Assembly: GCF_004004565.1 (NCBI RefSeq)
Contig: NZ_SACM01000001.1
Coordinates: 744,001 to 808,000 of the forward strand
Source: Inhella crocodyli
GTDB lineage: Bacteria; Pseudomonadota; Gammaproteobacteria; Burkholderiales; Burkholderiaceae_C
DNA length: 64,000 bases
Reading direction: 5' to 3'
Of this stretch, positions 16,328-25,142 are shown piece by piece (positions within the stretch are counted from its first letter, which is position 1; every line of letters begins with the position of its first letter). Below the pieces are notes generated by a model. The model was given only the letters and a program-made list of their open reading frames with translations. It had not been told where the DNA came from and searched no databases. The position numbers and the translations under genes are program-made.

Positions 16328-18687
16328 ACCGAGGGCGAGCGCTGCACGGGCTGCGACGCCGGGTGGATGCGAACCTTGGCCGCCTCGGCGGTTTCACCCG
16401 GCGCGGTTTGGCTCGGCTTGGCCCCGCTCAGCGCGGCCAGCACGGCGTCGCGCGCGCCGTCCATGACGATCTTGCCGTTGTCCACCACCACGATGCGCCC
16501 CACCAGCTCCAGCACCGCCGGGCGGTGGGTGACGACCACCAGCGTGCAGCCGCCGTTCTGGTGCAGGGCCTCGCGCAGTTGGCGCAAGAAAACGAGTTCG
16601 CTTTGTGCGTCCATGCTGCTGGTGGGCTCGTCCATCAGCAGCACCTGCGGCTGGTGCACCAGCGCCCGGGCCAAGGCCACCAGCTGGCGCTGACCGCCGC
16701 TGAGCAGGCCGCCCATCTCGCCCACGTGCAGGTCCCAGCCCTGCGGGTGGCTGGCCACCAAGCGGTCCAGGCCCGTCAGGCGGGCGACCTCCACCAGGCG
16801 GGCGGCGTCGATGTCGCCGCGGCCCATGGTGACGTTGTCGCGCAGCGTGCCGTGGAACAGGCGCGGCTCCTGGCCGACGAAGCCCATGCGGGCGCGGAAC
16901 TCGGCGGGGTCGACCTGGCGCAAGTCGATGCCATCGAAGTCGACCTGGCCCTCGGTGGGCTGGTAGAGGCCGGCCAGCAGGCGCAGCACCGTGCTCTTGC
17001 CCGAGCCGATGCGGCCGAGCACGGCCACGCGCTCGCCCGGCTCGATGCGCAGGTTCACGCCCTTGAGCACCTTGGGGGGATTGCCCTGCACGCCGGGCGG
17101 CAGGGGGTAGCAAAAGCCAACCTCGTTGAGGCTCAGCCGGCCCTGGGCCTGCTGGATGGAAACGTAGGCCTTGGCCGCGTCGCGCTCCTGGGGGCGCTTC
17201 ATCAGCCGGTCGATGTTGAGCATGGCGGCCCGCGCCCCTTGGTAGCGCGTGGCCAGGCTCACCAGGCTTGACAACGGCGCCAGGGCGCGACCGGCGAACA
17301 TCACGGCCCCCACCAGGGCGCCGCTGCTCAGGAGCCCATCCTGGATCAGGTACACGCCCCACACCAGCATCACGATGGTCAGGCCCTGCTGCATCGTCAT
17401 GGACAGGTTGCTGGCCAAGGCCGAGACGGCGCGCATGCGCAGGCTGTGCTCGGCGGCGATGGCACTGCTCATCTCGTAGCGACGCAGGAAGCGGCCCTGG
17501 GCGCCGGCGGTCTTGAGGTCTTCCAGGCCTTCCACGGCCTCCACCAAGGTGCCCTGCAAGTCGGCCTGCTCGGCCAGGTGCTTGCTGACGTTGCGCCGCA
17601 CCCGCAGCTGCATGTAGACCGTCACGGCCAGGATGAGCGGCACGGCCAGGGCCAGGACCCAGCCCAGCTGCCCCGCGAGCACGAAGGTCATCGCGACGAA
17701 CAGCAGCACGAAGGGCAAATCGGTCAGCACCGACAGCGAGGCCGAGGCGCAGAAGTCGCGCACCACCTCCACCTGCGCCAAGTAGTGCGCGTACGAGCCC
17801 GCGCTCTCCGGCCGGTGCTCCATGCGCACGCCCAGGGTGCGGCGGAACAACTCGGCGCCGATGAGCAGGTCGGCCTTGCGGCCGGCCAGGTCCAGCAGGT
17901 GGCTGCGCAGCTGGCGGGCGAACAGGTCGAAGGCCAGCGCGATGGCCGCGCCCACGGCCAGGGTCCACAGGGTGGTGGTGGCGTTGTGGGGGATGACCTT
18001 GTCGAAGATGACCGAGGTCACCAGGCCCGTCACCAAGAGCAACACGTTGGACAGCAAGGCCGCCAGCATCGAGGCCCGGTAGTAGGGCACGAAGCGCCGC
18101 AAGGTGCCCCAGAGCCAGTGCTTGGCCGGGTCGCTGCCGTCGGCGGCTTCGCTGCGGCTGCTGGCGCTTTCCTCCTTGGGCGTGGCCACCAGCACGAAGC
18201 CGCTGTAGGCCTGCTCCAGCTCGGCCGCCGTGGCGGCGGCCGGCTGGCCCATGGCCCCATCGGCATCCGGGAAAACGACCTGAAAGCGCTCGCTATCGGG
18301 GTCGCGCGCCACCAGCACGCAGGCGTCGCCCTCGCCCAGCAACAGGATGGCCGGCAGCAGCAAAGGGTTGATGTCGGCGATGCGCTTGGGCAACAGGCCG
18401 GCGTTGTAGCCGGCCTCGCGCAGCAAGCGCAGGGCCTGGTCCGGCATCACGCGGCCGTCCACCGGTTGGCCGGCGCGCAGGCTCTCGGGGCTGCGGGCCC
18501 GCCCGTGGTGGGCCGTCAGCCACGCGATGCACTGCAGCAGGGGATCGGTGCTGCCGCTGGGGCGCGGCGCGGCGGCCGGGGCCGGTGCGGCCGCCCCCTC
18601 GGCCCCGGTGCCCACCGCCGCGACCTGCAAGGGCGAACGGCCGCGCGGGGCGGCCGGTTCGTCGAAGAAGTCGGGGCGGTTGGCCAT
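16324..18687 (-). CDS. LapB/HlyB-like type I secretion ABC transporter (permease-ATPase)
   Basis: A 787-residue fused ABC exporter. After a Pro/Ala-rich head of about 50 residues comes a C39-peptidase-like domain (DPLLQCIAWLTAHHG) that lacks a clear catalytic Cys-His arrangement and so probably docks, rather than cleaves, its substrate. Six membrane helices span about residues 190-480. The ATPase shows Walker A GRIGSGKST (about 556), signature LLSGGQRQ (about 658), Walker B VLLMDEPTSS (about 679) and the switch His in VVTHRP. The degenerate N-terminal domain is typical of transporters for very large adhesins such as LapB. The gene begins ten bases after the GT41 glycosyltransferase stop and overlaps the fusion-protein gene by four. 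Confidence 0.92.
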   Translation of the reverse strand: MANRPDFFDEPAAPRGRSPLQVAAVGTGAEGAAAPAPAAAPRPSGSTDPLLQCIAWLTAHHGRARSPESLRAGQPVDGRVMPDQALRLLREAGYNAGLLPKRIADINPLLLPAILLLGEGDACVLVARDPDSERFQVVFPDADGAMGQPAAATAAELEQAYSGFVLVATPKEESASSRSEAADGSDPAKHWLWGTLRRFVPYYRASMLAALLSNVLLLVTGLVTSVIFDKVIPHNATTTLWTLAVGAAIALAFDLFARQLRSHLLDLAGRKADLLIGAELFRRTLGVRMEHRPESAGSYAHYLAQVEVVRDFCASASLSVLTDLPFVLLFVAMTFVLAGQLGWVLALAVPLILAVTVYMQLRVRRNVSKHLAEQADLQGTLVEAVEGLEDLKTAGAQGRFLRRYEMSSAIAAEHSLRMRAVSALASNLSMTMQQGLTIVMLVWGVYLIQDGLLSSGALVGAVMFAGRALAPLSSLVSLATRYQGARAAMLNIDRLMKRPQERDAAKAYVSIQQAQGRLSLNEVGFCYPLPPGVQGNPPKVLKGVNLRIEPGERVAVLGRIGSGKSTVLRLLAGLYQPTEGQVDFDGIDLRQVDPAEFRARMGFVGQEPRLFHGTLRDNVTMGRGDIDAARLVEVARLTGLDRLVASHPQGWDLHVGEMGGLLSGGQRQLVALARALVHQPQVLLMDEPTSSMDAQSELVFLRQLREALHQNGGCTLVVVTHRPAVLELVGRIVVVDNGKIVMDGARDAVLAALSGAKPSQTAPGETAEAAKVRIHPASQPVQRSPSV

Positions 18688-18697
18688 GGTGCGGGGC

Positions 18698-20602
18698 TCA
18701 GGCCTCGGGGTTCAGCGGCAGGCCGGCCCGGGCCTGGGTGGCCAGGCGCTCGAACACGCGCTCGATCTCGCGCACGATGGCCGGCACGTCGAACAGCGCG
18801 CTGTGCCGGCCATGCTCGGCCAGGTAGCGCTTGTACGAGGCAGACCGAGCCGGGTTGCGGCCGATCTGCACCGCCAGGCGCTCGTACTCGGCCAGGCTGG
18901 TGGCGATCAGGTCGGGCAGGCCCACGTGGGTGAGCAGGCTGCCGCACATGCGGCTGATGTAGCTCTGGCCGCTGAGCGTGAGGATGGGCGCGCCGGCCCA
19001 CAGGCAATCGCTGGCGGTGGTGCCGGCGTTGTAGGGAAAGGTGTCCAGCACCAGGTCGGCCAGGGCGAAGCGCGCCAGGTAGTCGGCCGGCAGCACGCGC
19101 GGGGCAAACACCAAGCGCTCGGGCGCCACGCCGTGCGCTTGCGCGGCCGCGCGCAGGTTGGCCTCGGCCCAGCGGTTGTCGGCCAACAGCCAGAGCACCG
19201 AGCCCGGCACCTGGTGCAGCACGCGCATCCAGCAGGCCACCATCTCTTGGCTGTACTTGTGGTTGTTGTTGAAGCTGGCGAAGACGAAGGCGCCTTCGGG
19301 CAGTTGGTACTGCGCGCGGGTGGGCGGGGCGCCGATCTCGCGCTGGCGATCACTCACTTGGTAGCAGGTGTTGAGGTAGAGCGGCCGCTCGCTGCAGTAG
19401 CGCAGGTACTCGGGCTGCATGACGTAGCGGTCGGCCAGCATCCAATCCACCCCGGGCACGGCCGAGGTGGCGGGCAAGCCCAGGTAGCTGACCTGCACCG
19501 GCGCGGGCCGGTTCACGAGGATGTTGGGGCGGGCACCGCTGGTGAGCCCTTGCAGGTCCACCAGCACGTCGATGCCGGCCTTGGCGATGCGCTGGGCGGC
19601 CTCGTCGTCGCTGACGCCATGCAGGCTGTCCCAGTGCTCGAAGCTGCGCTTGATGCGCGCGCGCAGCGCCGTGCCGTCTTCGCGGCCCCAGTCGAAGGCG
19701 AAGAGCTCGAAGCGTTGCTTGTCGTGCAACTCGTACAACTCGGCGGTGAGCAGCCCCACGGCGTGCATGCACAGGTCGCCCGAGGCGTAACCGATGCGGA
19801 TGCGCCCTTCGCGCCGCGCCGGTCCGTGCAGCCGGTGGTAAGGCTTGCCACTGGGCTTTTGCACCTTCTCGTGCACGAAGCGCTGGGCGGTGAGCAATTG
19901 CATGGCCGGTTCGTCGCTGGCCGAGAGCATGGCCAGCAACGAGGTGTGCACCCACAGCGCGTTCTCGCTGACCTCTCCGAAGGGCTGGTGCACCGGCCAC
20001 TCGCACTGCTTCTGGCGGATGTGCACCCAGTGCTGGATGACGTCGCCCTGCCCCGGCTTGAGCAAGAGGCTGCGGTGCATCAGTGCCTCGGCCTCGTCGT
20101 AGCGCTTGAGCTGCTCCAGCAGGCGCGCTGAGTTGTTCATCGCGTGCAGTTGCAGGTCCAGGGCGTCGGCGCCGACGCAATCGAGCTGGGCGATGCCGTC
20201 GAACACCGCGCGCCACTGCGCCAAGGCCTCGTCGGGCTTGCCCTGGTGCTCCAACTGGTGCGCCAGGTTGAGCTGGGCCTGCGCGAAATCGGGCTTGACG
20301 GACAGCGCCCGCCGGTAAGCGGCTTCGGCCTTCGCGTGCTGGAACAGGCTGCCCAGCAAGGTGCCCCAATTGAACAGGGCCAGGGCCTGGTGCGGCGTGT
20401 CGGTCTTGGCGATCCAGGTCTCGTACAGCAGGGCCGCCAGGTCCAGGCGCCCCGCCGCTTGCCAGGCGTTGGCCTTGGCCATCAAGTCGCCCAGGGGCCA
20501 CTGCCCCGAGGCGGCCAGGGCCAAGGAAGCCTGGGGCTCGGGCGGCTGGGCGGCGACGGGCTGGAGGGGGAGGACGTTGCTTGATGCGTTGCTGGATGGC
20601 AT
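18698..20602 (-). CDS. GT41 (SPINDLY/O-GlcNAc transferase-like) TPR glycosyltransferase
   Basis: A 634-residue cytoplasmic enzyme expected to put a sugar from a nucleotide donor on protein Ser/Thr. The first 270 or so residues contain tetratricopeptide repeats (for example FNWGTLLGSLFQHAKAEAAY and AQLNLAHQLEHQGKPDEALA). The GT-B catalytic half shows GT41 hallmarks: RPAPVQVSYLGLPATS, DWMLADRYVM, FVFASFNNNHKYS, GSVLWLLADN, ADLVLDTFPYNAGTTASD, LWAGAPILTLSG and SRMCGSLL. The start at 20602 is the first ATG that leaves out proline-rich non-homologous upstream sequence. It heads the operon with the type I exporter (ten-base gap), tying glycosylation to secretion. The Ser/Thr-ladder repeat protein is the obvious candidate acceptor; donor sugar unknown. 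Confidence 0.9.
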   Translation of the reverse strand: MPSSNASSNVLPLQPVAAQPPEPQASLALAASGQWPLGDLMAKANAWQAAGRLDLAALLYETWIAKTDTPHQALALFNWGTLLGSLFQHAKAEAAYRRALSVKPDFAQAQLNLAHQLEHQGKPDEALAQWRAVFDGIAQLDCVGADALDLQLHAMNNSARLLEQLKRYDEAEALMHRSLLLKPGQGDVIQHWVHIRQKQCEWPVHQPFGEVSENALWVHTSLLAMLSASDEPAMQLLTAQRFVHEKVQKPSGKPYHRLHGPARREGRIRIGYASGDLCMHAVGLLTAELYELHDKQRFELFAFDWGREDGTALRARIKRSFEHWDSLHGVSDDEAAQRIAKAGIDVLVDLQGLTSGARPNILVNRPAPVQVSYLGLPATSAVPGVDWMLADRYVMQPEYLRYCSERPLYLNTCYQVSDRQREIGAPPTRAQYQLPEGAFVFASFNNNHKYSQEMVACWMRVLHQVPGSVLWLLADNRWAEANLRAAAQAHGVAPERLVFAPRVLPADYLARFALADLVLDTFPYNAGTTASDCLWAGAPILTLSGQSYISRMCGSLLTHVGLPDLIATSLAEYERLAVQIGRNPARSASYKRYLAEHGRHSALFDVPAIVREIERVFERLATQARAGLPLNPEA

Positions 20603-20727
20603 GGCGGAACCTGGGCGCAATCCCGGTCCTGTCGATGTTAGGCGCCGGGCCCCCACCCCGCCCGACGAATTGGCGGGCAAGCCCCTGGCATTTGCCAACA
20701 TCTGCCGGCCCCGCGCCGCTTCGCCCA

Positions 20728-20749
20728 GCCTGCCCGCACCCGGGCAGGC
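20728..20749. other. Perfect inverted repeat between divergent genes
   Basis: A 9-bp perfect stem (GCCTGCCCG/CGGGCAGGC) encloses a four-base loop in the divergent region between the GT41 operon and the hydroxyacid dehydrogenase gene. No T-run follows on either strand, so it is not a simple terminator. It could be an operator or an mRNA leader hairpin. Confidence 0.4.
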
Positions 20750-20793
20750 CCCATGGGGAAGCCCCCAGGGGCGGCGGCACAATGCCCGCCGCC

Positions 20794-21807
20794 ATGAACG
20801 TGATCATCCTCGACGACTACCAAGACGCCGTGCGCAAGCTGCGCTGCTCGGCCACGCTGGACGTCGAGGGCATCCAGGCCAAGGTGTTCACCAACACCGT
20901 CAAAGGCGTGGGCCAGCTGTCGGTGCGCCTGCGGGACGCCGAGGCCCTGGTGCTGATCCGCGAGCGCACCGCCTTTCCCCGGCTGCTGCTGGAGAAGCTG
21001 CCCCGCCTCAAGCTCATCGTCCAAACCGGCAAGGTCGGGCCCCACGTGGACGTGGAGGCCTGCACGCGCCTGGGCATCGCCGTGGCCGAAGGCGAAGGCT
21101 CCCCGACCGCGGCGGCCGAGCTGACCTGGGCGCTGACGCTGGCCGCCATGCGGCGGCTGCCGCAGTACATCGGCAACCTCAAGCACGGGGCCTGGCAGCA
21201 GTCGGGCCTCAAGGCGGCTTCGATGCCGCCCAACTTCGGCATCGGCATGGTGCTCAAGGGCAAGCGCCTGGGCGTGTGGGGCTACGGCCGCATCGGCCAA
21301 CTGGTGGCCGGCTACGGCCGGGCTTTCGGCATGCAGGTGCAGGTCTGGGGCAGCGAAGCCTCCAGGCTCAAGGCCCTGGCCGATGGGCTCGAGGTGCCCG
21401 AGAGCCGCGAGGCCTTCTTCGCCAGCAGCGACGTGCTGACCCTGCACCTGCGTTTGAACGCCGCCACGCGGGGCCTCGTCACGCCCGAAGACCTGGCCTT
21501 GATGAAGCCCACGGCGCTGTTCGTCAACACCTCGCGGGCCGAATTGGTGGTGGAAAACGCCCTGGTCTCGGCCTTGAACCGCGGCCGGCCCGGCATGGCC
21601 GCGATCGACGTCTTCGAGAGCGAGCCCATCCTGCAAGGCCACCCCTTGCTGCGCCTGGAAAACGCGGTGTGCACGCCGCACATCGGCTACGTCGAGCAGG
21701 ACAGCTACGAGAAGTACTTCGGCGAGGCCTTCCAGCACGTGGTCAATTTCGTGCGGGGCACGCCCAGCGGCCTGGTCAACCCCGAGGCCTTGCGCCACGC
21801 CCGATGA
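20794..21807 (+). CDS. D-2-hydroxyacid dehydrogenase (phosphoglycerate dehydrogenase-like)
   Basis: A 337-residue NAD(P)-dependent dehydrogenase that interconverts a 2-hydroxyacid and its 2-oxoacid. The Rossmann motif is VWGYGRIGQLV; the catalytic Arg is in NTSRAELV, the Glu in FESEP and the His in CTPHIGY. The start at 20794 (MNVIILDDYQDAV) is typical for the family; an ATG four codons earlier at 20782 is possible. The substrate cannot be deduced, though these genes are often annotated as serA-like. Its stop overlaps the start of the first chromate-transporter half by four bases, so the three genes form an operon. Confidence 0.9.
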   Translation: MNVIILDDYQDAVRKLRCSATLDVEGIQAKVFTNTVKGVGQLSVRLRDAEALVLIRERTAFPRLLLEKLPRLKLIVQTGKVGPHVDVEACTRLGIAVAEGEGSPTAAAELTWALTLAAMRRLPQYIGNLKHGAWQQSGLKAASMPPNFGIGMVLKGKRLGVWGYGRIGQLVAGYGRAFGMQVQVWGSEASRLKALADGLEVPESREAFFASSDVLTLHLRLNAATRGLVTPEDLALMKPTALFVNTSRAELVVENALVSALNRGRPGMAAIDVFESEPILQGHPLLRLENAVCTPHIGYVEQDSYEKYFGEAFQHVVNFVRGTPSGLVNPEALRHAR

Positions 21808-22355
21808 GGCCCCCGGCGTCGCCCTGGCACCTGGCCCGGGTCTGCAACCGGCTCGCCTTGCAAGGCTTTGGCGGCATCTTGGCCGTGGCCCGGCACGAGT
21901 TCGTGGAGCGCGAGCGTTGGCTGGACGACGACGAATTCTTGGCCCTGCTCGGCACGGCCCAGGTGCTGCCCGGCCCCAACGTCATCAACCTGGCCCTGAT
22001 GCTGGGCGAGCAGTGCTTCGGCTGGCGCGGGGTGCTGGCCGTCTTGGGCGGGATGTTGCTGGTGCCCGGCCTGCTGGCGCTGGGCCTGATGGGCCTGGTG
22101 CTCGCCCAGGTGCACCGCCCCGAGGTGCAAGGCGCTTTGCGCGGCATGGGCGTGGTGGCCGCCGGCCTGCTGCTGGGCACCTGCTGGAAGCTCGTCGCCC
22201 CCCTGCGCCGCACGCCCCTGGGGGCCGCCTGGGGCTTCGGGCTGGCCCTGGGCGCCCTGGCCCTGAGCGCCTGGGCGCGCTGGCCGCTGGGCTGGGTGGT
22301 GCTGGGCGTGGGCGGCCTGGGCATGGCGCTGGCGTGGCGGCGTCTGCTGCCATGA
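21804..22355 (+). CDS. Chromate transporter (CHR family), first half-protein
   Basis: A 183-residue membrane protein of the short-chain CHR type, with about five or six hydrophobic helices. The family motif FGG (LALQGFGGILAVARHEFVE) and the AQVLPGPNVINLALMLG stretch are intact. In short-chain CHR systems two such half-proteins act as a pair to move chromate or sulphate-like anions; the second half is the next gene. It starts inside the stop codon of the hydroxyacid dehydrogenase (ATGA). The substrate in this organism is not evident. Confidence 0.87.
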   Translation: MRPPASPWHLARVCNRLALQGFGGILAVARHEFVERERWLDDDEFLALLGTAQVLPGPNVINLALMLGEQCFGWRGVLAVLGGMLLVPGLLALGLMGLVLAQVHRPEVQGALRGMGVVAAGLLLGTCWKLVAPLRRTPLGAAWGFGLALGALALSAWARWPLGWVVLGVGGLGMALAWRRLLP

Positions 22356-22377
22356 GCCGGCTTCGGAAGGCAAGCCG

Positions 22378-22914
22378 GTGAGCGGCCTTGAGTTCTTGCA
22401 CCTCAGTGCGCAGTTCGCGCTGCTGTCCCTGCTGTCGGTGGGCGGCGTCAGCGCCATCCTGGCCGACACCCACCGCCTGCTGGTGGTGGAGCGCCACGGG
22501 CTCAGCGACGCTGGCTTTGCCCAGGGCGTGGCCCTGGGGCAGGCCATGCCCGGCCCGAACATCCTGGTGGTGGCGGTGCTGGGCTGGATGGCCGCCGGCC
22601 CGCTGGGCCTCATCGCCTGCCTGGGCGGGATCTTGTTGCCCTCCACCCTGCTGGTCTGGCGCTTCAGCGCCTGGGCCCGCCAACACCACGACAGCCGCCT
22701 CCTGCGCGCCTTCCAGCTGGGCTGCGCCCCGCTGGTGCTGGGCCTGACCCTGGCCGGCTGCGTGGTGCTGGCCCGCCCGTACTTGAGCGAAGGCCGTTGG
22801 CTGGGCTTCGCCCTGCTGGCCGCTGTGGCCCTGGGCAGCGCGTGGCGCCCCAAGTGGCCACCGCTGGCGTGGCTGGCCGTGGGCGCCGCGGCCGGCGCGT
22901 TGGGCTGGGTCTGA
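22378..22914 (+). CDS. Chromate transporter (CHR family), second half-protein
   Basis: A 178-residue partner to the preceding half-protein. It starts with GTG at 22378 behind a good GGAAGG ribosome-binding site. The paired motifs are VGGVSAILADTHRLLV and GQAMPGPNILVVAVLGW, which mirror those of the first half in the inverted membrane topology known for CHR pairs. The gap to the first half is 22 bases. The C-terminus is membranous to the end, so the protein is complete. Confidence 0.85.
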   Translation: MSGLEFLHLSAQFALLSLLSVGGVSAILADTHRLLVVERHGLSDAGFAQGVALGQAMPGPNILVVAVLGWMAAGPLGLIACLGGILLPSTLLVWRFSAWARQHHDSRLLRAFQLGCAPLVLGLTLAGCVVLARPYLSEGRWLGFALLAAVALGSAWRPKWPPLAWLAVGAAAGALGWV

Positions 22915-22923
22915 GCCGAAGAC

Positions 22924-23322
22924 TCAGCGCGTGCTGCGTTGGTAGACGTCGCCCAGCGGGTTCACGAGACTGCGGCGCCCTTCCGCCCAGCGCAAGGCCA
23001 AGCCCTTGGTGCTGCCCTTGACCGGGCACAGCAGGCTCACGCCCTTGGCGTCGGCTTGGTAGGTGCAGCGGGCGTAGACCCCTTTCGAGCTTCTCAGCAC
23101 CGCTTTGCCCTGTCGCTCGAAGTCCATGAAGTCGTCGGTGTAGCCCGGCCGCTCGACGTCGTGCACCAACTGCCAGGTGCCCAACAGCGCGTCGGCTTGC
23201 GCCGCGGCGGTGCTGTGCAGGCCTGCGATGAACAGCCATGCGGCGCAAAGCCACGCGCGACGGCGCCCAAGCGGCCGCGCCGGCCTGGCCGTTGCAGGTG
23301 AAACAGGCATGCGACTCGCCAT
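22924..23322 (-). CDS. Small secreted hypothetical protein
   Basis: A 132-residue protein with a signal peptide (Arg-rich start, then LCAAWLFIAGLHSTAAAQA). The mature part of about 90 residues (LLGTWQLVHDVERPGY onward) has a GTW motif reminiscent of lipocalin-like or DUF-type beta-barrel proteins, and two Cys (YARCTYQ and LLCPVKG). The ATG at 23322 has GGAG eight bases upstream and is preferred over one four codons later. It is the last gene of the rlmB-upp-ankyrin run, 27 bases after the ankyrin gene. Function unknown. Confidence 0.7.
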   Translation of the reverse strand: MASRMPVSPATARPARPLGRRRAWLCAAWLFIAGLHSTAAAQADALLGTWQLVHDVERPGYTDDFMDFERQGKAVLRSSKGVYARCTYQADAKGVSLLCPVKGSTKGLALRWAEGRRSLVNPLGDVYQRSTR

Positions 23323-23349
23323 GGGCCACTCCCAACTGAACGCGGTGAC

Positions 23350-23724
23350 TCACACCGCCCGGCGCTGAAACCAATTCCACCAAGCCCACCCAGGGCGGTA
23401 CGATGCCTCGGCGACCCTCGGCAGGCGCGGCTCAGCGCCCAAGGCTTGGAGGTCCTGGGCCAAGGCGTCCATGCCCATGCGATGGGCGGCTTGCCAAGGG
23501 GTCAAGCCGTCCAACTCAGAGCCCAAGCAGGGGTCGGCGCCATGCGCCAACAGGCAACGCGCCGCGGGCTCTTGGCCAGCCAAGATGCTGGCCACCAGGG
23601 GCGTGGACAAAAACTCGGGGTGGGCGAAGTTGACGTCGACCCCGCGCTCGGCGTGGTGGCGCAGCAGCGTCAAGTCGCCGTCGCAGGCGGCCTGAAACAG
23701 TTCCTTCCAATCACCGCCGGACAT
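23350..23724 (-). CDS. Ankyrin-repeat protein
   Basis: A 124-residue soluble protein with about three ankyrin repeats: LFQAACDGDLTLLRHHAERG, then STPLVASILAGQEPAARCLL with AHGADP, then GLTPWQAAHRMGMDALAQDL. Ankyrin repeats bind proteins; no partner is evident. A Trp-rich C-terminus (GWAWWNWFQ) is unusual. It starts 15 bases after the upp stop and is probably co-transcribed with it. Confidence 0.82.
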   Translation of the reverse strand: MSGGDWKELFQAACDGDLTLLRHHAERGVDVNFAHPEFLSTPLVASILAGQEPAARCLLAHGADPCLGSELDGLTPWQAAHRMGMDALAQDLQALGAEPRLPRVAEASYRPGWAWWNWFQRRAV

Positions 23725-23739
23725 GGCCAGGGCTCCGGC

Positions 23740-24369
23740 TCACTCCTTGGTGCCAAAGATCTTGTCGCCCGCGTCGCCCAGGCCCGGAATGATGTAGCCC
23801 TGGGCGTTGAGGTGGCTGTCGATGGCGGCCGTCCAGCAGCGCACGTCGGGGTGCGTTGCTTCCAGGGCCTTCACGCCTTCGGGCGCTGCCACCAGCACCA
23901 GCGCGCGGATGTCTTTGCAGCCGCGGGCTTTGAGCAGGTCGATCGTGGCAATCATGCTGCCGGCGGTGGCCAGCATGGGGTCGATGATGAGCGCGGTGCG
24001 CTCGTCCAACTGGCCCACGAAGCGGTCGAAGTAGTTCACCGGCTTGAGGGTTTCGTGGTCGCGCGCCAGGCCGACGACGCTGACCTTGGCGTTGGGCAGG
24101 ATGTCGAGCACGCCGTCCAGCATGCCCAGCCCCGCGCGCAAGATGGGCACCACGGTGACCTTCTTGCCGGCGATTTGGTCCACGGCGGTGGGGCCGCTCC
24201 AGCATTCGATGGTGACCTTTTCGGTCGGGAAGTCGGCCGTGGCCTCGTAGGCCAGCAGGCGGGCCACCTCTTGGGTCAGTTCGCGGAACTTCTTGGTGGA
24301 AATGTCGGCCTCGCGCATGAGGCCGACCTTGTGCTTGACGAGCGGGTGCTTGACGTCGATGACGGGCAT
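23740..24369 (-). CDS. upp: Uracil phosphoribosyltransferase
   Basis: A 209-residue enzyme of pyrimidine salvage that converts uracil and PRPP to UMP. The length is standard. The PRPP loop ([14 protein letters not shown]) and the uracil-binding C-terminal region ([19 protein letters not shown]) are intact, as is [14 protein letters not shown]. It lies ten bases downstream of rlmB on the same strand. Confidence 0.97.
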   Translation of the reverse strand: MPVIDVKHPLVKHKVGLMREADISTKKFRELTQEVARLLAYEATADFPTEKVTIECWSGPTAVDQIAGKKVTVVPILRAGLGMLDGVLDILPNAKVSVVGLARDHETLKPVNYFDRFVGQLDERTALIIDPMLATAGSMIATIDLLKARGCKDIRALVLVAAPEGVKALEATHPDVRCWTAAIDSHLNAQGYIIPGLGDAGDKIFGTKE

Positions 24370-24379
24370 GGGGGTTCCT

Positions 24380-25138
24380 TCAGCCGCGCTGGCGCAGCGA
24401 TTCGTACAGGCAAACGCCGGCCGCGACCGACACGTTGAGGCTTTCGACGGCGCCGCGCATGGGGATGCTCACCAGGCGGTCGCAGGTCTTGGCGGTGAGT
24501 TGGCGCAGGCCCTTGCCCTCGGCGCCCAGCACCCAGGCCACGGGGCCGGCCAGCTCGCCGGCCGGCAGTTGGTAGAGCGAGCCCTCGGCCTGGTCGGAGG
24601 TGCCGACGCACACGATGTCGCGCTCCTTCAACTCGCCCAAGGTGCGGGCCAGGTTCGTGACCATCAGGTAGGGCACGCTTTCGGCGGCGCCACTGGCCAC
24701 CTTGGCCACGGTGGCATTCACGCCCACGGCGTGGTCGCGGGGAGCGAGCACCGCGTGCGCCCCGGCACCGTCGGCCACGCGCAGGCAGGCGCCCAGGTTG
24801 TGGGGGTCGGTGACGCCGTCCAGCACCAACAACAGCGGCTTCTCGCCGCGGGCCTGCACCTCGTCCAACAGGTCGTCCAGCGAGTGCTGGGGCTTCAGCG
24901 CCTCCACCCGGGCGACCACGCCTTGGTGGCGGTCGGTGCGGGCCAGGCGGTCGAGTTGCAGGGCTTCGGTCTCCACGACCTTGACGCCGGCCTCGGTGGC
25001 GCGGGCCAACAGGCTGCGCATGCGGTGGTCGCGGCGGCTGGGGTCGACCAGGATCGTTTCGATGCTGGTGGGGGCGATCTTGAGGCGGGCGCTCAGGGCG
25101 TGAAAGCCAAAGAGCACGGTACGGGGCTTGTCGGTCAT
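24380..25138 (-). CDS. rlmB: 23S rRNA (guanosine-2'-O-)-methyltransferase RlmB
   Basis: A 252-residue SPOUT-class methyltransferase that modifies a guanosine of 23S rRNA (G2251 in E. coli). The N-terminal L30e-like substrate domain ([12 protein letters not shown]) is followed by the knotted catalytic domain with [31 protein letters not shown] and [18 protein letters not shown]. The gene starts four bases after the diguanylate cyclase stop and precedes upp, forming part of a minus-strand run. Confidence 0.96.
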   Translation of the reverse strand: MTDKPRTVLFGFHALSARLKIAPTSIETILVDPSRRDHRMRSLLARATEAGVKVVETEALQLDRLARTDRHQGVVARVEALKPQHSLDDLLDEVQARGEKPLLLVLDGVTDPHNLGACLRVADGAGAHAVLAPRDHAVGVNATVAKVASGAAESVPYLMVTNLARTLGELKERDIVCVGTSDQAEGSLYQLPAGELAGPVAWVLGAEGKGLRQLTAKTCDRLVSIPMRGAVESLNVSVAAGVCLYESLRQRG

Positions 25139-25142
25139 GGCG

